Below are positions 33,961 through 45,561 of a stretch of DNA of 64,000 nucleotides, piece after piece (positions within the stretch are counted from its first letter, which is position 1; each line of letters opens with the position of its first letter). The notes below the pieces were generated by a model that was not told the origin of the DNA, made no database searches, and was given only the letters and a program-made list of their open reading frames with translations. Origin of the DNA: Adiantum capillus-veneris. Its lineage: Eukaryota > Streptophyta > Polypodiopsida > Polypodiales > Pteridaceae. Made by a program: the position numbers and the translations under genes. Where the stretch lies: positions 79,117,291 to 79,181,290 of the forward strand of contig CM043948.1 of NCBI GenBank assembly GCA_014529385.2, given 5' to 3'.

Positions 33961-36900
33961 ATGGCTGACAATATTAAAGAGAGTGAAATTAATGTTGATA
34001 ACTTTGATTTTTCTCATGAGCAAGCTACTAATGATGCTTCAATGCTTGTTAATTATCTTGTTTCTAGGCTTCAACAAGCCATGGGCAATCCATCTCTCCA
34101 AAGTGAAGTGCAACGGCAGCTCCGTGCTCACGGGATTCTCCAAGCTCATCACCATGACGAGAGAACACCTAGGAAGCCTCCTTGTGAGACTACCAAAAGA
34201 GGTCTCTCTCCAATTCGGGAAGAAGAAGAGAATCCATATGAAGGGCTCAAGAACTTACTTCTTGATGATGCATCTCCTTCCCAAAGGAGAACTCAAGAGC
34301 CTCCACCGAAGGAACGAGAAAGAAGCGAGTCTCCCGCCACCTCGGCGGAGATGGCTCCACGAAGACGGCGGGCTAAACGCTCTCCATCACCACCAAAGCG
34401 GAGAAGACCATCACACTCTTCTCCACGCCATAATTCAAAGAGGGATGATAAAAAGCAAGAGAAGAAAAAGGCGAGAAAGAGGACACCCTCTTCTCCATCT
34501 TCTTTATCCTCTTCCTCTTATGAAAGCTATGGTGAAGACGACAAAGATCAAGACAAGAAAAAGGCGAGAAAGAGGTCACCCTCTTCTCCACCTTCTTCAA
34601 ATTCTTCATCTTCTGAAGAAAGTGATGGTGGAACTTTTGAACCATCAAAAAGAAGAGGCCATAGGAAATCCTATGCCGCATGGAAGAGGTCGTCCAAGCT
34701 GAAGAAATTCAAAGAGGGAGGGAAGAGCATCTCTTTCCTTACCTATGATGGCACCTTCGGTGCTACAGACAAAGTTTTGGCCTTTATCCAGCAATTCGAT
34801 GCGGCGTTTGGAGATGAGGGCTTCACTGAGTCCTCTAAGCTACGCCATGTAGCTATGCACTTTCAAAAGTCCGCCAGACAATGGTGGTCTAGCCTACGAG
34901 CCAACGGTGAAGCTCCACGAACATGGAAGGCTTTAAGAGCTTCCATTATGAAGCAGTTTTTGGCCACCGATGCCAAAGACAAAGTACTCACCGAATGGCG
35001 AAGCTTAAAGCTCTCCCCCAATGAATCCATCCACAAATATGTAGACAAGTTTTGGGACCTACAACTCAAAGCCACTGTCTTCAAAAATTTGGATTTTGGA
35101 GAGCAAAAGCAACAATTTTGTGCGGGCTTAACCGAAGAAATGGCGAAGTATGTCAACTCCCAAAGGCCACGTACCATATCGGCGGTAATACACCATACTA
35201 TGGTGGCCTCGCGAATCAATTTCCAAACGGGGGGTAAAAGAAATAATAAGCCCCCGGAAAACCAAGGTTCCAATGAGCCTAAGGGGAAGGACAATGTCCA
35301 AAAGTCTCCTAAGGGCAATTCCAACAAAGCTAAAGAGAAGGGAGTTTACAAAGGAAAGAATAAACTCTCTCCTGAAGAGCTTGAGCGTTATCGTAAAGAT
35401 AACCGGTGTTTCAAGTGCGGCGAACAAGGGCATGCGTACCGCGCTTGTCCCCAAAAGAACAACCGCCAAGATCCTCCTAGAGCTTCTTTGGTTGAAATCC
35501 AAGAGGAGGAGATTCACCAAACTCACCACAAAGGATCTCCTCTATGCCATGCTTGGGGAAAGGTAAGAGAACATGATGCTTTTATTCTCTTTGACCCTGG
35601 TTCTACTCACAATTTCATATCTATGGAGTTAGCCACCAAGCTAGGCATACAATCCTACGAGATGGGAGATATCCTACCCGCAGACAGTGCCTTCAAGGGG
35701 CAAGAAGCTTCAGTCACTCCCTTAATCGGGAAATTGAGGCTTCATGTCCAAGGCTTTGTGGACAAAGAGGATTTCTTTATCTCTCCTCTCAAGCATGAGG
35801 ATGTAATCCTAGGGGCACCATGGTTTGACCGTCTGGCTGCCCATGTTAAATTTCCTGAAAGGAGAATCTCCTTTAAGTTCAGGGAAAAGGACATGTATAT
35901 AGATGCTAGGGAGATGGGTAACACCATCCCCATTGTACATACACCAGCTTTCAACAAGTCAATAAAGAGCTCTATTTCCGTGTACATGATTTTTGTTAAA
36001 GATTCTCAAAATGAACCTAATGCTTTAGCAAAAGAAAATAAAAGCAACCAAAAGGAATTAGAGTTATCCAATTTTCTCAAGGGGTTTCAAGATGTCTTTA
36101 TTGACGACATCCCTTCTGAGCTACCTCCTAAACGAGGTAATGACGACCATGCAATTGAACTTCTTCCAGGAAGTTCACCGCCTAACAAACCTCCTTATAG
36201 AGTTTCTCAAGCTCAACAAGAGGAGATTATGCGGCAAGTGCATGAGTTAATTGAGAAGGGCATGGTTAGGCCTAGCTCATCTCCATTTTGCTCACCTGTG
36301 CTATTAGTGCAAAAGAAAGACGGCACATATCGTATGTGTGTCGACTATAGAGCACTAAATAGGATCACTATCAAGAATAGGTTTCCCGTTCCACGGGTAG
36401 AAGACCTATTTGATAAGCTACAAGGATCGACCTACTTCAGTAGGATTGACCTAAAAAGTGGCTATCATCAAATAAGGATAGTTGATCAAGACATTGTAAA
36501 GACCGCATTTCGTACTACATTTGGTCTTTACGAATACATTGTCATGCCTTTTGGCTTGACTAATGCATCAGCCACATTTAACCGCTTGATGGAGAAGCTG
36601 TTCAGACCTCATCGAACCTTCACTGGAGTGTTCTTTGATGATATTATCATCTACTCTAATTCATTAGAGGAACATAAGCAACACCTCCAGGTAATATTTC
36701 AAGTTTTAAGAGAGAATAAACTTTATGTTAATCGAAAGAAAAGTGAATTTTTCTTGCAAGAGATTCAATATTTAGGTCACATTATCTCTCAAGATGGAAT
36801 CCAAATGGATCCATCCAAGTTAGAGGTAATAAAAGGATGGCCTAAACCAAGGAATCTTCATGAACTAAGAAGCTTTATAGGTATGTGTGCATACTATAGA

Positions 36901-38911
36901 CGCTTCATAGAAAAGTTCTCACAAATTGCGGGACCATTACATGACCTAACAAAGAAAAATGTTAGGTATATGTGGTCTGCTAAGGAGAACAATGCTTTCG
37001 AAAAGCTTAAAGAAAAGCTTATCTCTCAACATGTGCTTACACTACCGGATCTCTCAAAACCATTTGAGGTCCAATGTGATGCTTGTGGTGATTGCCTTGG
37101 GGCTGTTTTGCTCCAAGAAGGGCACGCCATAGGCTATGAGAGTCGAAGGCTCGACCCTGTTGAGCAAGCTCTAGGGATATACGAAAAAGAACTCCTTGCA
37201 GTTCTACATGCCTTAGACTCATGGAAGCACTATTTATTGGGGACTCCTTTCATTCTGCGAACGGATCACCAAAGTCTTAAGTACTTCATGACGCAGACCA
37301 AGCTCTCCGACAAACAAATGAGGTGGGAAAATTTCCTTTCGCAATTTCATTTTCATATTGCTCACATTGCTGGCAAGCATAATCAAGTAGCCGATGCACT
37401 CTCAAGACGACCGAGAGTGAATGCGGTTTCCATAGCAACTCACAATGATCTATCTTTAATGATAGATGAGTATGCTATTGATCCCGATTTTAGAGATGTG
37501 ATTTCAGCCCTTGCCTTAGGGAAGAAAGAAGAACCATTTACTTTACAAGATGGCTATCTTCTCTATGGCAATAGACTATGCGTTACTAACTCACTACGTG
37601 AGAAAGTAATGTATGAATCTCATGCTCCCCCATATGCGGGGCATAGAGGGATTCAGTCTACCCTAAAGGGAATTGAAACATATTTCTATTGGCCTACCAT
37701 GAAAGTGAACATACATGAGTATGTTTCCAAATGTGTGGTATGTCAAAAGACCAAAATTTGATAGAGGGAAGCAACTTGGATTGCTTCAACCCTTGCCAAT
37801 ACCTAATTCACCATGGGAGAGCATATCCATGGATTTTATCTTTGGATTGCCTAAGTCTATCCATGGGAATACGGGAATATGGACGATAGTAGACAGGTTC
37901 AGTAAACAAGCTCATTTTATACCTGTCAAAAAGACTATCAAAGCCCATCAAATGGCAACCCTCTTCATTTCGCAAATTTTCAAGTACCATGGCTTGCCAA
38001 TGTCCATAGTGTCGGATAGAGATCCTAGAATGACCAGTAATTTCTGGAAGGGTCTCTTTGAGAATTTAGGAACAAGGCTAAACTTCTCTTCGGCCTATCA
38101 TCCACAAACTGATGGCCAAAGTGAAATAGCTAACCTAACTATTCTCGATCTACTAAAAGCCTATGTAACGGAAGTAGATCAAAGATCCCAATGGGAGAAG
38201 TACTTACCCTTAGTAGAGTATGCTTACAATAACACTGTACATACTTCTACAGGAAAAGCACCTTTCGAGGTAATTGAGGGAAGATCAAAAATTCCCTTGC
38301 TACTTAAGGTACATGGGAAGATCTTCGCTGCAGATGAGTATAGCCGAGACCTACAAGAATCTTTCCAAAAGATTAAGGATGCTATCTCTATCTCACAGCA
38401 AAGGCAAAAGGCTGCTGCTGACAAGCACAAAAGAGCCCAAGCCTTTAAAGAAAACGATTGGGTCTTGTTAAAGTTTCCCAAGGCTCGATTAAGGCACACG
38501 ACGGGCAAGAATCCTACGGGCCACCAAAAGTACTATGTTAAACTAGCAAAAAGGTACTATGGTCCCTTCCAGATTCTTAGGCCAATCAATGAGATGGCCT
38601 ATCAACTTAAGTTGCCCAATCATTGGCTCATACACAATGCTTTTCATGTGAGCCTCTTAAAGCCTTACAAAGGAGAGCCACCTCAAGAACCAACTATTGA
38701 AGACCCACCGGAGATCGAGGACCACGAGGAGGTGCTGCAGCCCGAGTCCATTCTCCGACATGAAGACAATGTATTAAGAGGCGGTAAGACTATCCGACGA
38801 TATCTTATTAAGTTTAAGAATTATCCTTTTGAAGATGCTAGATGGATGCAAGGCATACAATTAAAGGATAACCTAAACCTTGTCAATGCTTACAATGCTT
38901 CCCAAGAGTAA
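33961..38911 (+). pseudogene. GypF gag-pol, single one-base frameshift
   Basis: Starts at ATG 33961 (MADNIKESEI). A Ser/Lys/Arg-rich N terminus is followed by a gag domain (about residues 250-400), knuckle CFKCGEQGHAYRAC near 483, protease FDPGSTHNFI near 545 (Asp-Pro-Gly, frequent in plant Gypsy), RT with YRMCVDYRALN and FFDD at 36631-36642, RNase H (CDACGDCLGAVL, TDHQSL), and integrase HHCC. At the AAAA run 37753-37756 one base is extra: the first frame stops at 37761 and the second continues KFDRGKQLG to 38911. The integrase core has SMDFIFG, VSDRDPR and GQSEIAN, and the tail PESILRHEDN...YLIKFKNYPFEDARWM is chromodomain-like. Otherwise complete, so it may be only recently dead or contain a sequencing error. 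Confidence 0.95.
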
Positions 38912-39270
38912 GCAAATGTACAAAATGTTAAAAATGAACAAAAATTTTTGTCTTATAAGACTCTCTTTTTCTTTATTTGTGCACAAAAATGAAGTAGTAT
39001 GCATGCTTAGATCAAGTTTGCAGAGACGACGTCTCCCGAACACCAAGTAGAGCTTGTCACTCTACTATGGAAGATTGATAGGACTAATGTGCAGACATGC
39101 TTGCGGCAGCCTCAGGCTCTCAAGCGCCAAATGGACTAGTCATCCATTATGGAATGATGTCGTAGGGTAACATAGGGATCCTCTACCCGCTAAGAAAAGG
39201 ACTCATGCATATGCTTTATCTTCTCTACACTATAGTCGAGGACGACTATGATTTCAAGAGAGAGAGGTAA
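38912..39270 (+). other. GypF 3' untranslated region and polypurine tract
   Basis: Non-coding stretch after the stop, ending in the purine tract AAGAGAGAGAGGTAA (39256-39270) that abuts an LTR start. Confidence 0.8.
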
Positions 39271-39837
39271 TGTCATAATAATCAATATCTAATTCTCCTA
39301 AATGATTTTCTCATATTAAACTGATCATTTAATGTGGGGAAGTGCCAAGGGAGAAAAAGCTAGAATATTGGTTAAGTTAGCAGACCGGCCACAGTAGGGA
39401 TCCAAAGGAGGGAAAATAGGGATCCAAAGGGGGGGCCATCTGCAAAAGAGCCATGTGAAACAACGGGCTAAAAAGACCCTAAGGTTCATCCCATTAAGAC
39501 TTCCAAAATGCTAAGGTTCCAAAATTCAAAGGTTGTGTCCAAGGGAGAAAAAGCTAGAATATTGGTTAAGTTAGCAGACCGGCCACAGTAGGGATCCAAA
39601 GGAGGGAAAATAGGGATCCAAAGGGGGGGCCATCTGCAAAAGAGCCATGTGAAACAACGGGCTAAAAAGACCCTAAGGTTCAGCCCATTAAGACTTCCAA
39701 AATGCTAAGGTTCCAAAATTCAAAGATGTCGTAGGGTAACATAGGGATCCTCTACCCGCTAAGAAAAGGACTCATGCATATGCTTTATCTTCTCTACACC
39801 ATAGTCGAGGACGACTATGATTTCAAGAGAGAGGTAA
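39271..39837 (+). repeat. GypF partial LTR start and duplicated polypurine region
   Basis: Between the usual polypurine tract and the full 3' LTR lie: LTR bases 1 to about 270 (39271-39540), a second copy of LTR bases from CCAAGGGAGAAA on (about 39539-39725), and a copy of the last 114 bases before the LTR (39726-39837, matching 39157-39270). The first junction shares CCAA. The full LTR then starts at 39838. Confidence 0.92.
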
Positions 39838-41429
39838 TGTCATAATAATCAATATCTAATTCTCCTAAATGATTTTCTCATATTAAACTGATCATTTAAT
39901 GTGGGGAAGTGCCAAGGGAGAAAAAGCTAGAATATTGGTTAAGTTAGCAGACCGGCCACAGTAGGGATCCAAAGGAGGGAAAATAGGGATCCAAAGGGGG
40001 GGCCATCTGCAAAAGAGCCATGTGAAACAACGGGCTAAAAAGACCCTAAGGTTCAGCCCATTAAGACTTCCAAAATGCTAAGGTTCCAAAATTCAAAGGT
40101 TGTGTCCAAAGGTCAACCTTAGGGAAAATTGGATGCTTAGTGTGTGCCCAAAAAGTCTTTCTACATCCCTACATGGGAGGGGGCGAGCCCCAAAGCTAGG
40201 GGATGAGAGAGAAAGCCACACACACACACACAGGCTCCCTTTACACAAAGGGAATGAGGGACACATGTCAGCTCCCTAGGCCAGATGCCCACAAGGTATG
40301 CCCAATTCCTATTGGAAGACCCTTGAAGTGGACCAATGAGAATTAGGCTAGAGTAAATCTAGTTTAATTAATTTAAAAACATTTAATAAAAGAAACCAAT
40401 AAGAATTAAGTGTCCTAGAAGACTATTGGGCAGTCTCCCAAGGGGTCCAATGAGCATTCAGGAGCCCCATGGCTTGCCTGATTCCTATTGGCCAGGAGGC
40501 AAAGGGGTCCAATGAGAGTTTAGTTTAATTATTTAATTATCTAAAGCTCTCACAAAAGGGGAAAGGGGGACACATGTAAGAAGGCTATCACTTATGCTGC
40601 TTAATCCCTATTGGCTTGACCTGGGGAGGTCCAATGAGGCAAAAGCCAGACTAACTTAGCAGCTAGGGCTCGCCCAAGAGAGAGAGGGGGCTGATTTTTG
40701 CTTGGCATTGATACATCAACACTCTCACACTTGAACATGTGTGAAGGGAAAATACTCTATCTCCTCCCAAGCTTTAATGGAGAGCTCATCACCTACTCCA
40801 AGCTTGTGAGATAGAAGCCTACATCAACACTCTCTTGGCATGTGGATGCAAATCCAACCAAGAGCCAAGCTTCAATGCATGCTCATCTTCTCTACCAAGC
40901 TAATTACTAAGCTAAGCTATGCTAATATGAGTGATTATGTGAGGAGATGTACTTCTTTCTCGTAAGATACTTCTTTTTCCTCTCAATCTACTCTCATACC
41001 CTGCTAGCTCTCACCATCTTCGAAGGTGTGTGAGGTCTTGGGTCTGAGAACGGGGATAATTCAAGTTGTGTTTGATTAAGTGTTTTGCTTGGTGTATGAA
41101 GCTTCCATCTTCATTGCACTAGCTCGTCTTGAAGGAACACAAAGAATTGTATTGTACAATGTCTCTCTTGATGGGAGAAACCATAATACAAAGCCTTTTG
41201 GAGGGGGGACCGGCTCCATGCAAATCCGGTCCTCAACTGTTGTCAATAGCTTAATTGCTCTCTCTTTTGAAAGTATTGTCGATGCTATCTAACTAGGTGT
41301 TATGCTTTTTGTTGCTCTCTCCACCCAAGCACTCTTGTAATTCTCATTAGGAATCAACTCTAATGAAATTCTCACTATGTTCATGCTAATTTCCGCTACA
41401 CATAAGATTTTAGGCCATTAAATGTTACA
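39838..41429 (+). repeat. GypF 3' LTR (terminal, full length)
   Basis: 1592 bp, same length and nearly the same sequence as 31952-33543. ElemE leader resumes at 41430. Confidence 0.95.
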
Positions 41430-42530
41430 TCATTTTTTGTCTGAATGGACTTCTGTTTCTACCCAAGGTGCTTCTTGATGCGTATAACAAGAATATGTGA
41501 TCACAACAAATTTTGGATGTCAAAATTGCTCAGAATCACCACTTTTGGGAAAATATTTCTCTGAAAGAGTAACATCCCCTTAACTCTCAGTCTATATGTC
41601 CAAATGACATGAGCTTTGGTGTGTGTGTCCAACACAACATGCAGAATATGGGTATGATGTCAAATCTTGATTTTTGCTTCCAGAATCACTCTCTAGACAT
41701 CCTACGCGTAGGATGTCTACTGATGAAATTTTTGGCAGAATTCATCCACAGGAATCCCCAAGTCTTGAGCGCTACTTTTCAAGCATTCCTACTAGGTTTT
41801 ATGCAAAATTGTGCTCAGAATCTTAAGTTTCTTGTTTTCGCGTTTTTGACACGCCGTCTTTGGTCTTTTGGGTGTCAAGAGTTGGTCAAAACTCTAGCTT
41901 CAATGTATACTTAGGGTAAACCCCCCCTTCTGAACACACTGGTGCAGTCAAAATTTTCAAATTTGGTCTACAGAACCCCTTTGAGACATCCTATGCATAG
42001 ATTTTCTATGTTTACAGAATTGCAAGTTTTCTTCACAGAACCCTTGCAAATGCTCTTTTATATGCACAGCATCAGTCAGCCATACAAAAATATCCACAAA
42101 ATCTTGTTTAATGCATTTTTACCCTCAAAAGCACACTTTTCCGTGATTTCAAATGCAATCAAGCACTTTAGGAAATAATTCAGTGTTGAATAGCTCTAGA
42201 TCAGAATTGGATCACTTACCTAAAGCTACTCCTACAAATCATATGGGGTTTTGCATCTATGAGTAGAAAAATGCTTCACTGCCACACACGGACTAGTAAA
42301 CGCTTTTATCACCTCACAAATCACTCGACCACCAACAACTACTCTAATCCACAGATCCTAGCTAAACCTATCTAGTCGCAGACCCTCGGCAAGACACACG
42401 CTTCCTGGCTATCCACTTGATCGTGGAATATCGTCTTCCGGATCCACTTAAGAAAAATGCTTTCTTTAGCCAAAACTAAATCAAGCAACCATCACACGAG
42501 TGTTAGTAGGAAACCTAGTTAGGTCCTTGT
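41430..42530 (-). other. ElemE leader, part next to the primer site
   Basis: Non-coding. It contains palindrome units 9 and 10 (see 41695-42007). From 42010 to 42530 I see no repeat or coding signal. Confidence 0.7.
41695..42007. repeat. Palindrome array, units 9-10
   Basis: A perfect copy at 41695-41718 (AGACATCCTA arm, CGCG centre) and a decayed copy at 41984-42007 (centre TGCA, right arm changed). These lie on the far side of GypF from units 1-8, which shows the array was once continuous. Confidence 0.9.
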
Positions 42531-42549
42531 GTCCCCGGCAGCGGCGCCA
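42531..42549 (-). other. ElemE primer-binding site (tRNA-Asp type)
   Basis: Minus-strand TGGCGCCGCTGCCGGGGAC, one base from the LTR end. It closely resembles the tRNA-Asp-type site of plant Athila/Tat elements (TGGCGCCGTTGCCGGGG), which supports the orientation and class. Confidence 0.85.
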
Positions 42550-42550
42550 A

Positions 42551-43382
42551 TGTTGCGGGAGCGACTCACACACCCATGAAGTGCATGCAAACACTACCTA
42601 GATCAACATAATGTCAATCGAGGACACAGATGACACAATAGGCACACGGAGGAAATCTCTTTAGCTTGTCAGGCTGAGACCATCCTACACATACAACACT
42701 CTGGAAGGCCAACTATACCACAATCAAGAACCTCACTGCTCTCAACTACACCACATAGCCACATACACACATACGGAAGGTAAGTCACCTAATCATTCCA
42801 GATTCATACGAAACTTAAGGAACACCATCCCCTCACTAGGATACACCTGTCCCTAAGCTTCTACACTCAAAACCCTCACTCTAAACCCATCTGCGGAAAA
42901 TGCGTAGGATGACAGAGCAGAATTTTGAACGTGCCCGAAACTGAAATTTATGAGTACCTATGCTTGGCGTTGTCGCGTAGCTCTCCTCGAGCCTACAGCA
43001 ATGGTGCAGTCGGATCTCCAATGTGTTGAGCGAGCCGGGCGCAGCTAGAGGATAAATCTCACGCTCACTCTCTTTCTCTCTCACACACAGTAGACGGCAG
43101 CGCTAAAGTTTTGATTATGATTAAAGTCTCCTTTACAAAATGACCTAGGTACCTTATATACTAAGGCTACCTTAGGTTTAACCAAAAATGGGGTTGAAAG
43201 GGTCAAATGGCTTTGTATTTACAAAACTGGAAGTGCCATTGCACCCCGGCTTCTGAAACTAGAATAACTACTCATTACAAATGACGTTTATAGCCATAAT
43301 CCGCAGCATTTCATAACTCACAAAAGATAAGACTTTGGTACGAAACTTGAGTTATGTTGTGTTTTTGACCCAGCGGTCAACA
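42551..43382 (-). repeat. ElemE 5' LTR
   Basis: 832 bp; on the minus strand it starts TGTTGACCGC and ends CCCGCAACA, with TGTTG/CAACA inverted ends. The inner edge abuts the primer-binding site. The outer edge is set by the TGTTG motif, not by a second full LTR copy, so it could be off by a little. Confidence 0.8.
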
Positions 43383-44080
43383 ATCAAGGTGAAGAAGAAA
43401 GGAGGTCAATAGATCTCTATCTCTATCTTTCTCTCGTGGCCCAAGAGCAGACATTTCTATAAACCACAAACCAAGGATATATAACTCAATCTAATGATTG
43501 AGTGTGATGGTTTCTCTCCCCTTAACAAGCAACAAAGCAAGCCTATGGCTTGAATCGAGATGGGTGGCAATGGCCAGAACTGAGATGGGTGATGATAAAA
43601 AATAACATGTAGATTCCACAGTGGCCTCTTTCTTTGGGAAGGTTCTTTTTTTCTTTGTGGAAGGTGCTATGGGAGAATTTGTGGATGAGCATCAAAATTC
43701 AAGCCGGAGGTATTGGATCAAATAGGTACTCATGGTGCAAAATAACAAGTGAGGAGCCCCTAACTTATTCAAGAAGTGTCTGGTGATTAGAGGTTGGTAA
43801 GCAAGATGCACAAATGGATTCAAACGACCTGGATGACACGATTTTTCAAGAACGATTAGGAGGGAAGGTAGTGAAAAGCCAAGTGGTTCTAATATATACA
43901 CAACTTGTTAGATTCTGCTACTCTCACCCAGTTTGGAAGGCCAAGAATCGTCGCATATCTGAAATGACCTCTTAATAGCTAGCTTCACGGAGATTGTCCA
44001 AGAGAGCAGGGAAGTCATTGTAAAAAGGAAGAACTCGTGCACTGGTGAGAAACACCCAGCAGCCAATAGAAATTTTATGA
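43383..44080. other. Unassigned stretch between ElemE and the LINE
   Basis: No coding motif, LTR or simple repeat recognised. It could hold more of the 5' part of the LINE in decayed form. Confidence 0.5.
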
Positions 44081-44084
44081 TCTT

Positions 44085-45561
44085 GACTTAACACTTTCTG
44101 TCTTGCCAGTGGATCAATCATCAACTATGAAAAAACAAACTACAAAGGTTCCAAGGGGCCTTGTCCAAACATCATGAGTGAAGCAGGATGTAAACCGCTT
44201 AAATATGGGCTCATTTTTAGATTACTTGGAATTCCTATGGGCTTTAAGGTATCTCTCAACCAGAGATGGGAGTGGGTGTTGGAGAAATATAGGAAAAAGA
44301 TTTACTTGTGGCAGAATCATAAGCCCACTTTATCTTCAAGGGTCTTTGTACTTAACCATTATATGTTGTCTTCTTTGGTATTTCTCTTATCCTGTTGGTC
44401 TCCTGCTCAATACCAATTCTCCCTTTCAAGGACATTCCTTTGGGATAGAACTCCAAAAGTCTCTTGGCAGGTATGCTGCAGTCCTAAAGGTCAAGGTGGT
44501 CTGGGAATCTTGGATGTTCAAAAGCTTTTTAATAATCTAGCAAGCAAATGGATAAAGAGGGCAAAAGATTCTAAATATTTTTGGGCAATTCTTCTCAAAA
44601 GAAATACTCAGTCTTTTTACATTCAAGGATACAGAGCTTGCACTGGTTTATCTTTCCAAGGATTGCTAACTTCTAATGTGGATTTCGTCCCTAGAGGTTC
44701 TGTTATTTCTTACAGGTTCTGGAAAGCATGGAAGTTGCTAAATTCAATTCTGCTTGCAGAAATCAATTTGGTTTGGCAAAGCTGATGTCAAAGGAAATCC
44801 TACTCTAACCAGAAAAGCTCATAATTGCTACACATTTCTCAAGCTGGTACTGAGCTTGTCCTTTCAAGATGTGCCAGTTTCCAATCAAGGCTACAGGGTT
44901 GCTTTAAGGGCCACTCAGTCTCATTGGCTCAGATATGTGTTCACATTTACCAGAATTTTGATCCTCAACAGACAATGAATTCCAGTCTAGTTAAAAACCT
45001 TAACTTCATATGGGCTTTAACATGGTCTAAAAGAAATCTGTTATAGTTTCAAATGCATTTAGGCATACCCCCTCAACATTATGCACAGTTGTTTGATGTG
45101 GCTGATAGTTCATCAAGGCCTCTAGACAGGTCACCTAAAGCAAAAAAGCCAGGAATTGCTGATGGCATTTTTCCTAGATGCAAGGAAGTTGAAGAATCTT
45201 TAATCACATGCTCATTCATTGTAAATACAACTCCCACTTTCCTGAAAGGGACAAACTCGATTGGAGATCCATTTTCCTTGTGGAATGTACTTTCAGTGAT
45301 GTTCCACTGTGGACCTATATCAAAGGGTTCTTTCTACACCACATTTGGAAAGAAAGGAATAATGCTAACTTTGGCCATTCATTCTCCTACTCTGATATCC
45401 CTCTAGCCTTTAGTTTCAAAGTTACTATGAAGGAGATTCTCAATCAGGTAAAAAAAGCTGCAGATGCCGAGGTTTCAACCTTTCAAAAACTTTTGAGATC
45501 GCAGAGATGGAAAAAGTTTTTCTTGCCCATTATGATCACACTAGATTGTTTCTTATTTTAA
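44085..45561 (+). pseudogene. LINE reverse transcriptase tail, 5'-truncated
   Basis: C-terminal part of a non-LTR retrotransposon polyprotein. It begins around CLASGSIINYEKTNYK and runs through LLGIPMGFKVSLNQRWEWVL, RVFVLNHYMLSSLVF, VSWQVCCSPKGQGGLGILDV and LASKWIKRAK, the RT thumb and following region of plant LINEs. Frameshifts occur near 44750, 45020 and 45200. The end contains MLIHCKYNSHFPE and HIWKERNNANFGH, as in the zinc-binding domain after plant LINE RTs. The Y-x-D-D palm region is absent, so it is 5'-truncated, as usual for LINEs. No poly(A) tail or target duplication is clear. Confidence 0.8.

Larger units (their letters stand above)
31952..41429 (+). mobile_element. GypF: full-length Ty3/Gypsy with chromodomain-like tail
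   Basis: 9478-bp element in the ElemE leader. The 5' LTR is 31952-33543 and the terminal 3' LTR is 39838-41429, both exactly 1592 bp with about three differences noticed by eye, so insertion is recent. It has a tRNA-iMet primer site and a gag-pol broken by a single extra base. The 3' side carries an extra, partial LTR start and a duplicated polypurine region (39271-39837). Flanks are TCTTT and TCATT, a 5-bp duplication with one mismatch. Confidence 0.95.
23335..43382 (-). mobile_element. ElemE: large minus-strand LTR element, gag-only
   Basis: Minus-strand element whose parts are, in reading order: 5' LTR 43382-42551, primer-binding site 42549-42531, a leader of about 3 kb rich in palindromes, gag 26308-23382, and a 98-bp stump of the 3' LTR (23335-23432). 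Copia-2 and GypF are inserted in the leader. No RT, integrase or RNase H can be found between gag and the stump. It is therefore either a deletion product or a member of a gag-only non-autonomous class. No matching target duplication is visible (CATAA left, ATCAA right). Confidence 0.8.

Noticed and set aside
33194-41292. A 70-residue open frame present twice (33194-33406 and 41080-41292)
   Set aside because: Both copies lie at the same place in the two LTRs of GypF, so the duplication is only the LTR repeat; the frame starts at a non-ATG codon and has no domain.
26763-42007. Spaced palindromes as a CRISPR-like array
   Set aside because: The sequences between repeats are themselves related to each other and longer than spacers, spacing is irregular, and the context is a plant LTR element.
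44084-45561. LINE region as a cellular gene
   Set aside because: The residues match the RT thumb and zinc-binding tail of plant LINEs and the frame is broken three times.
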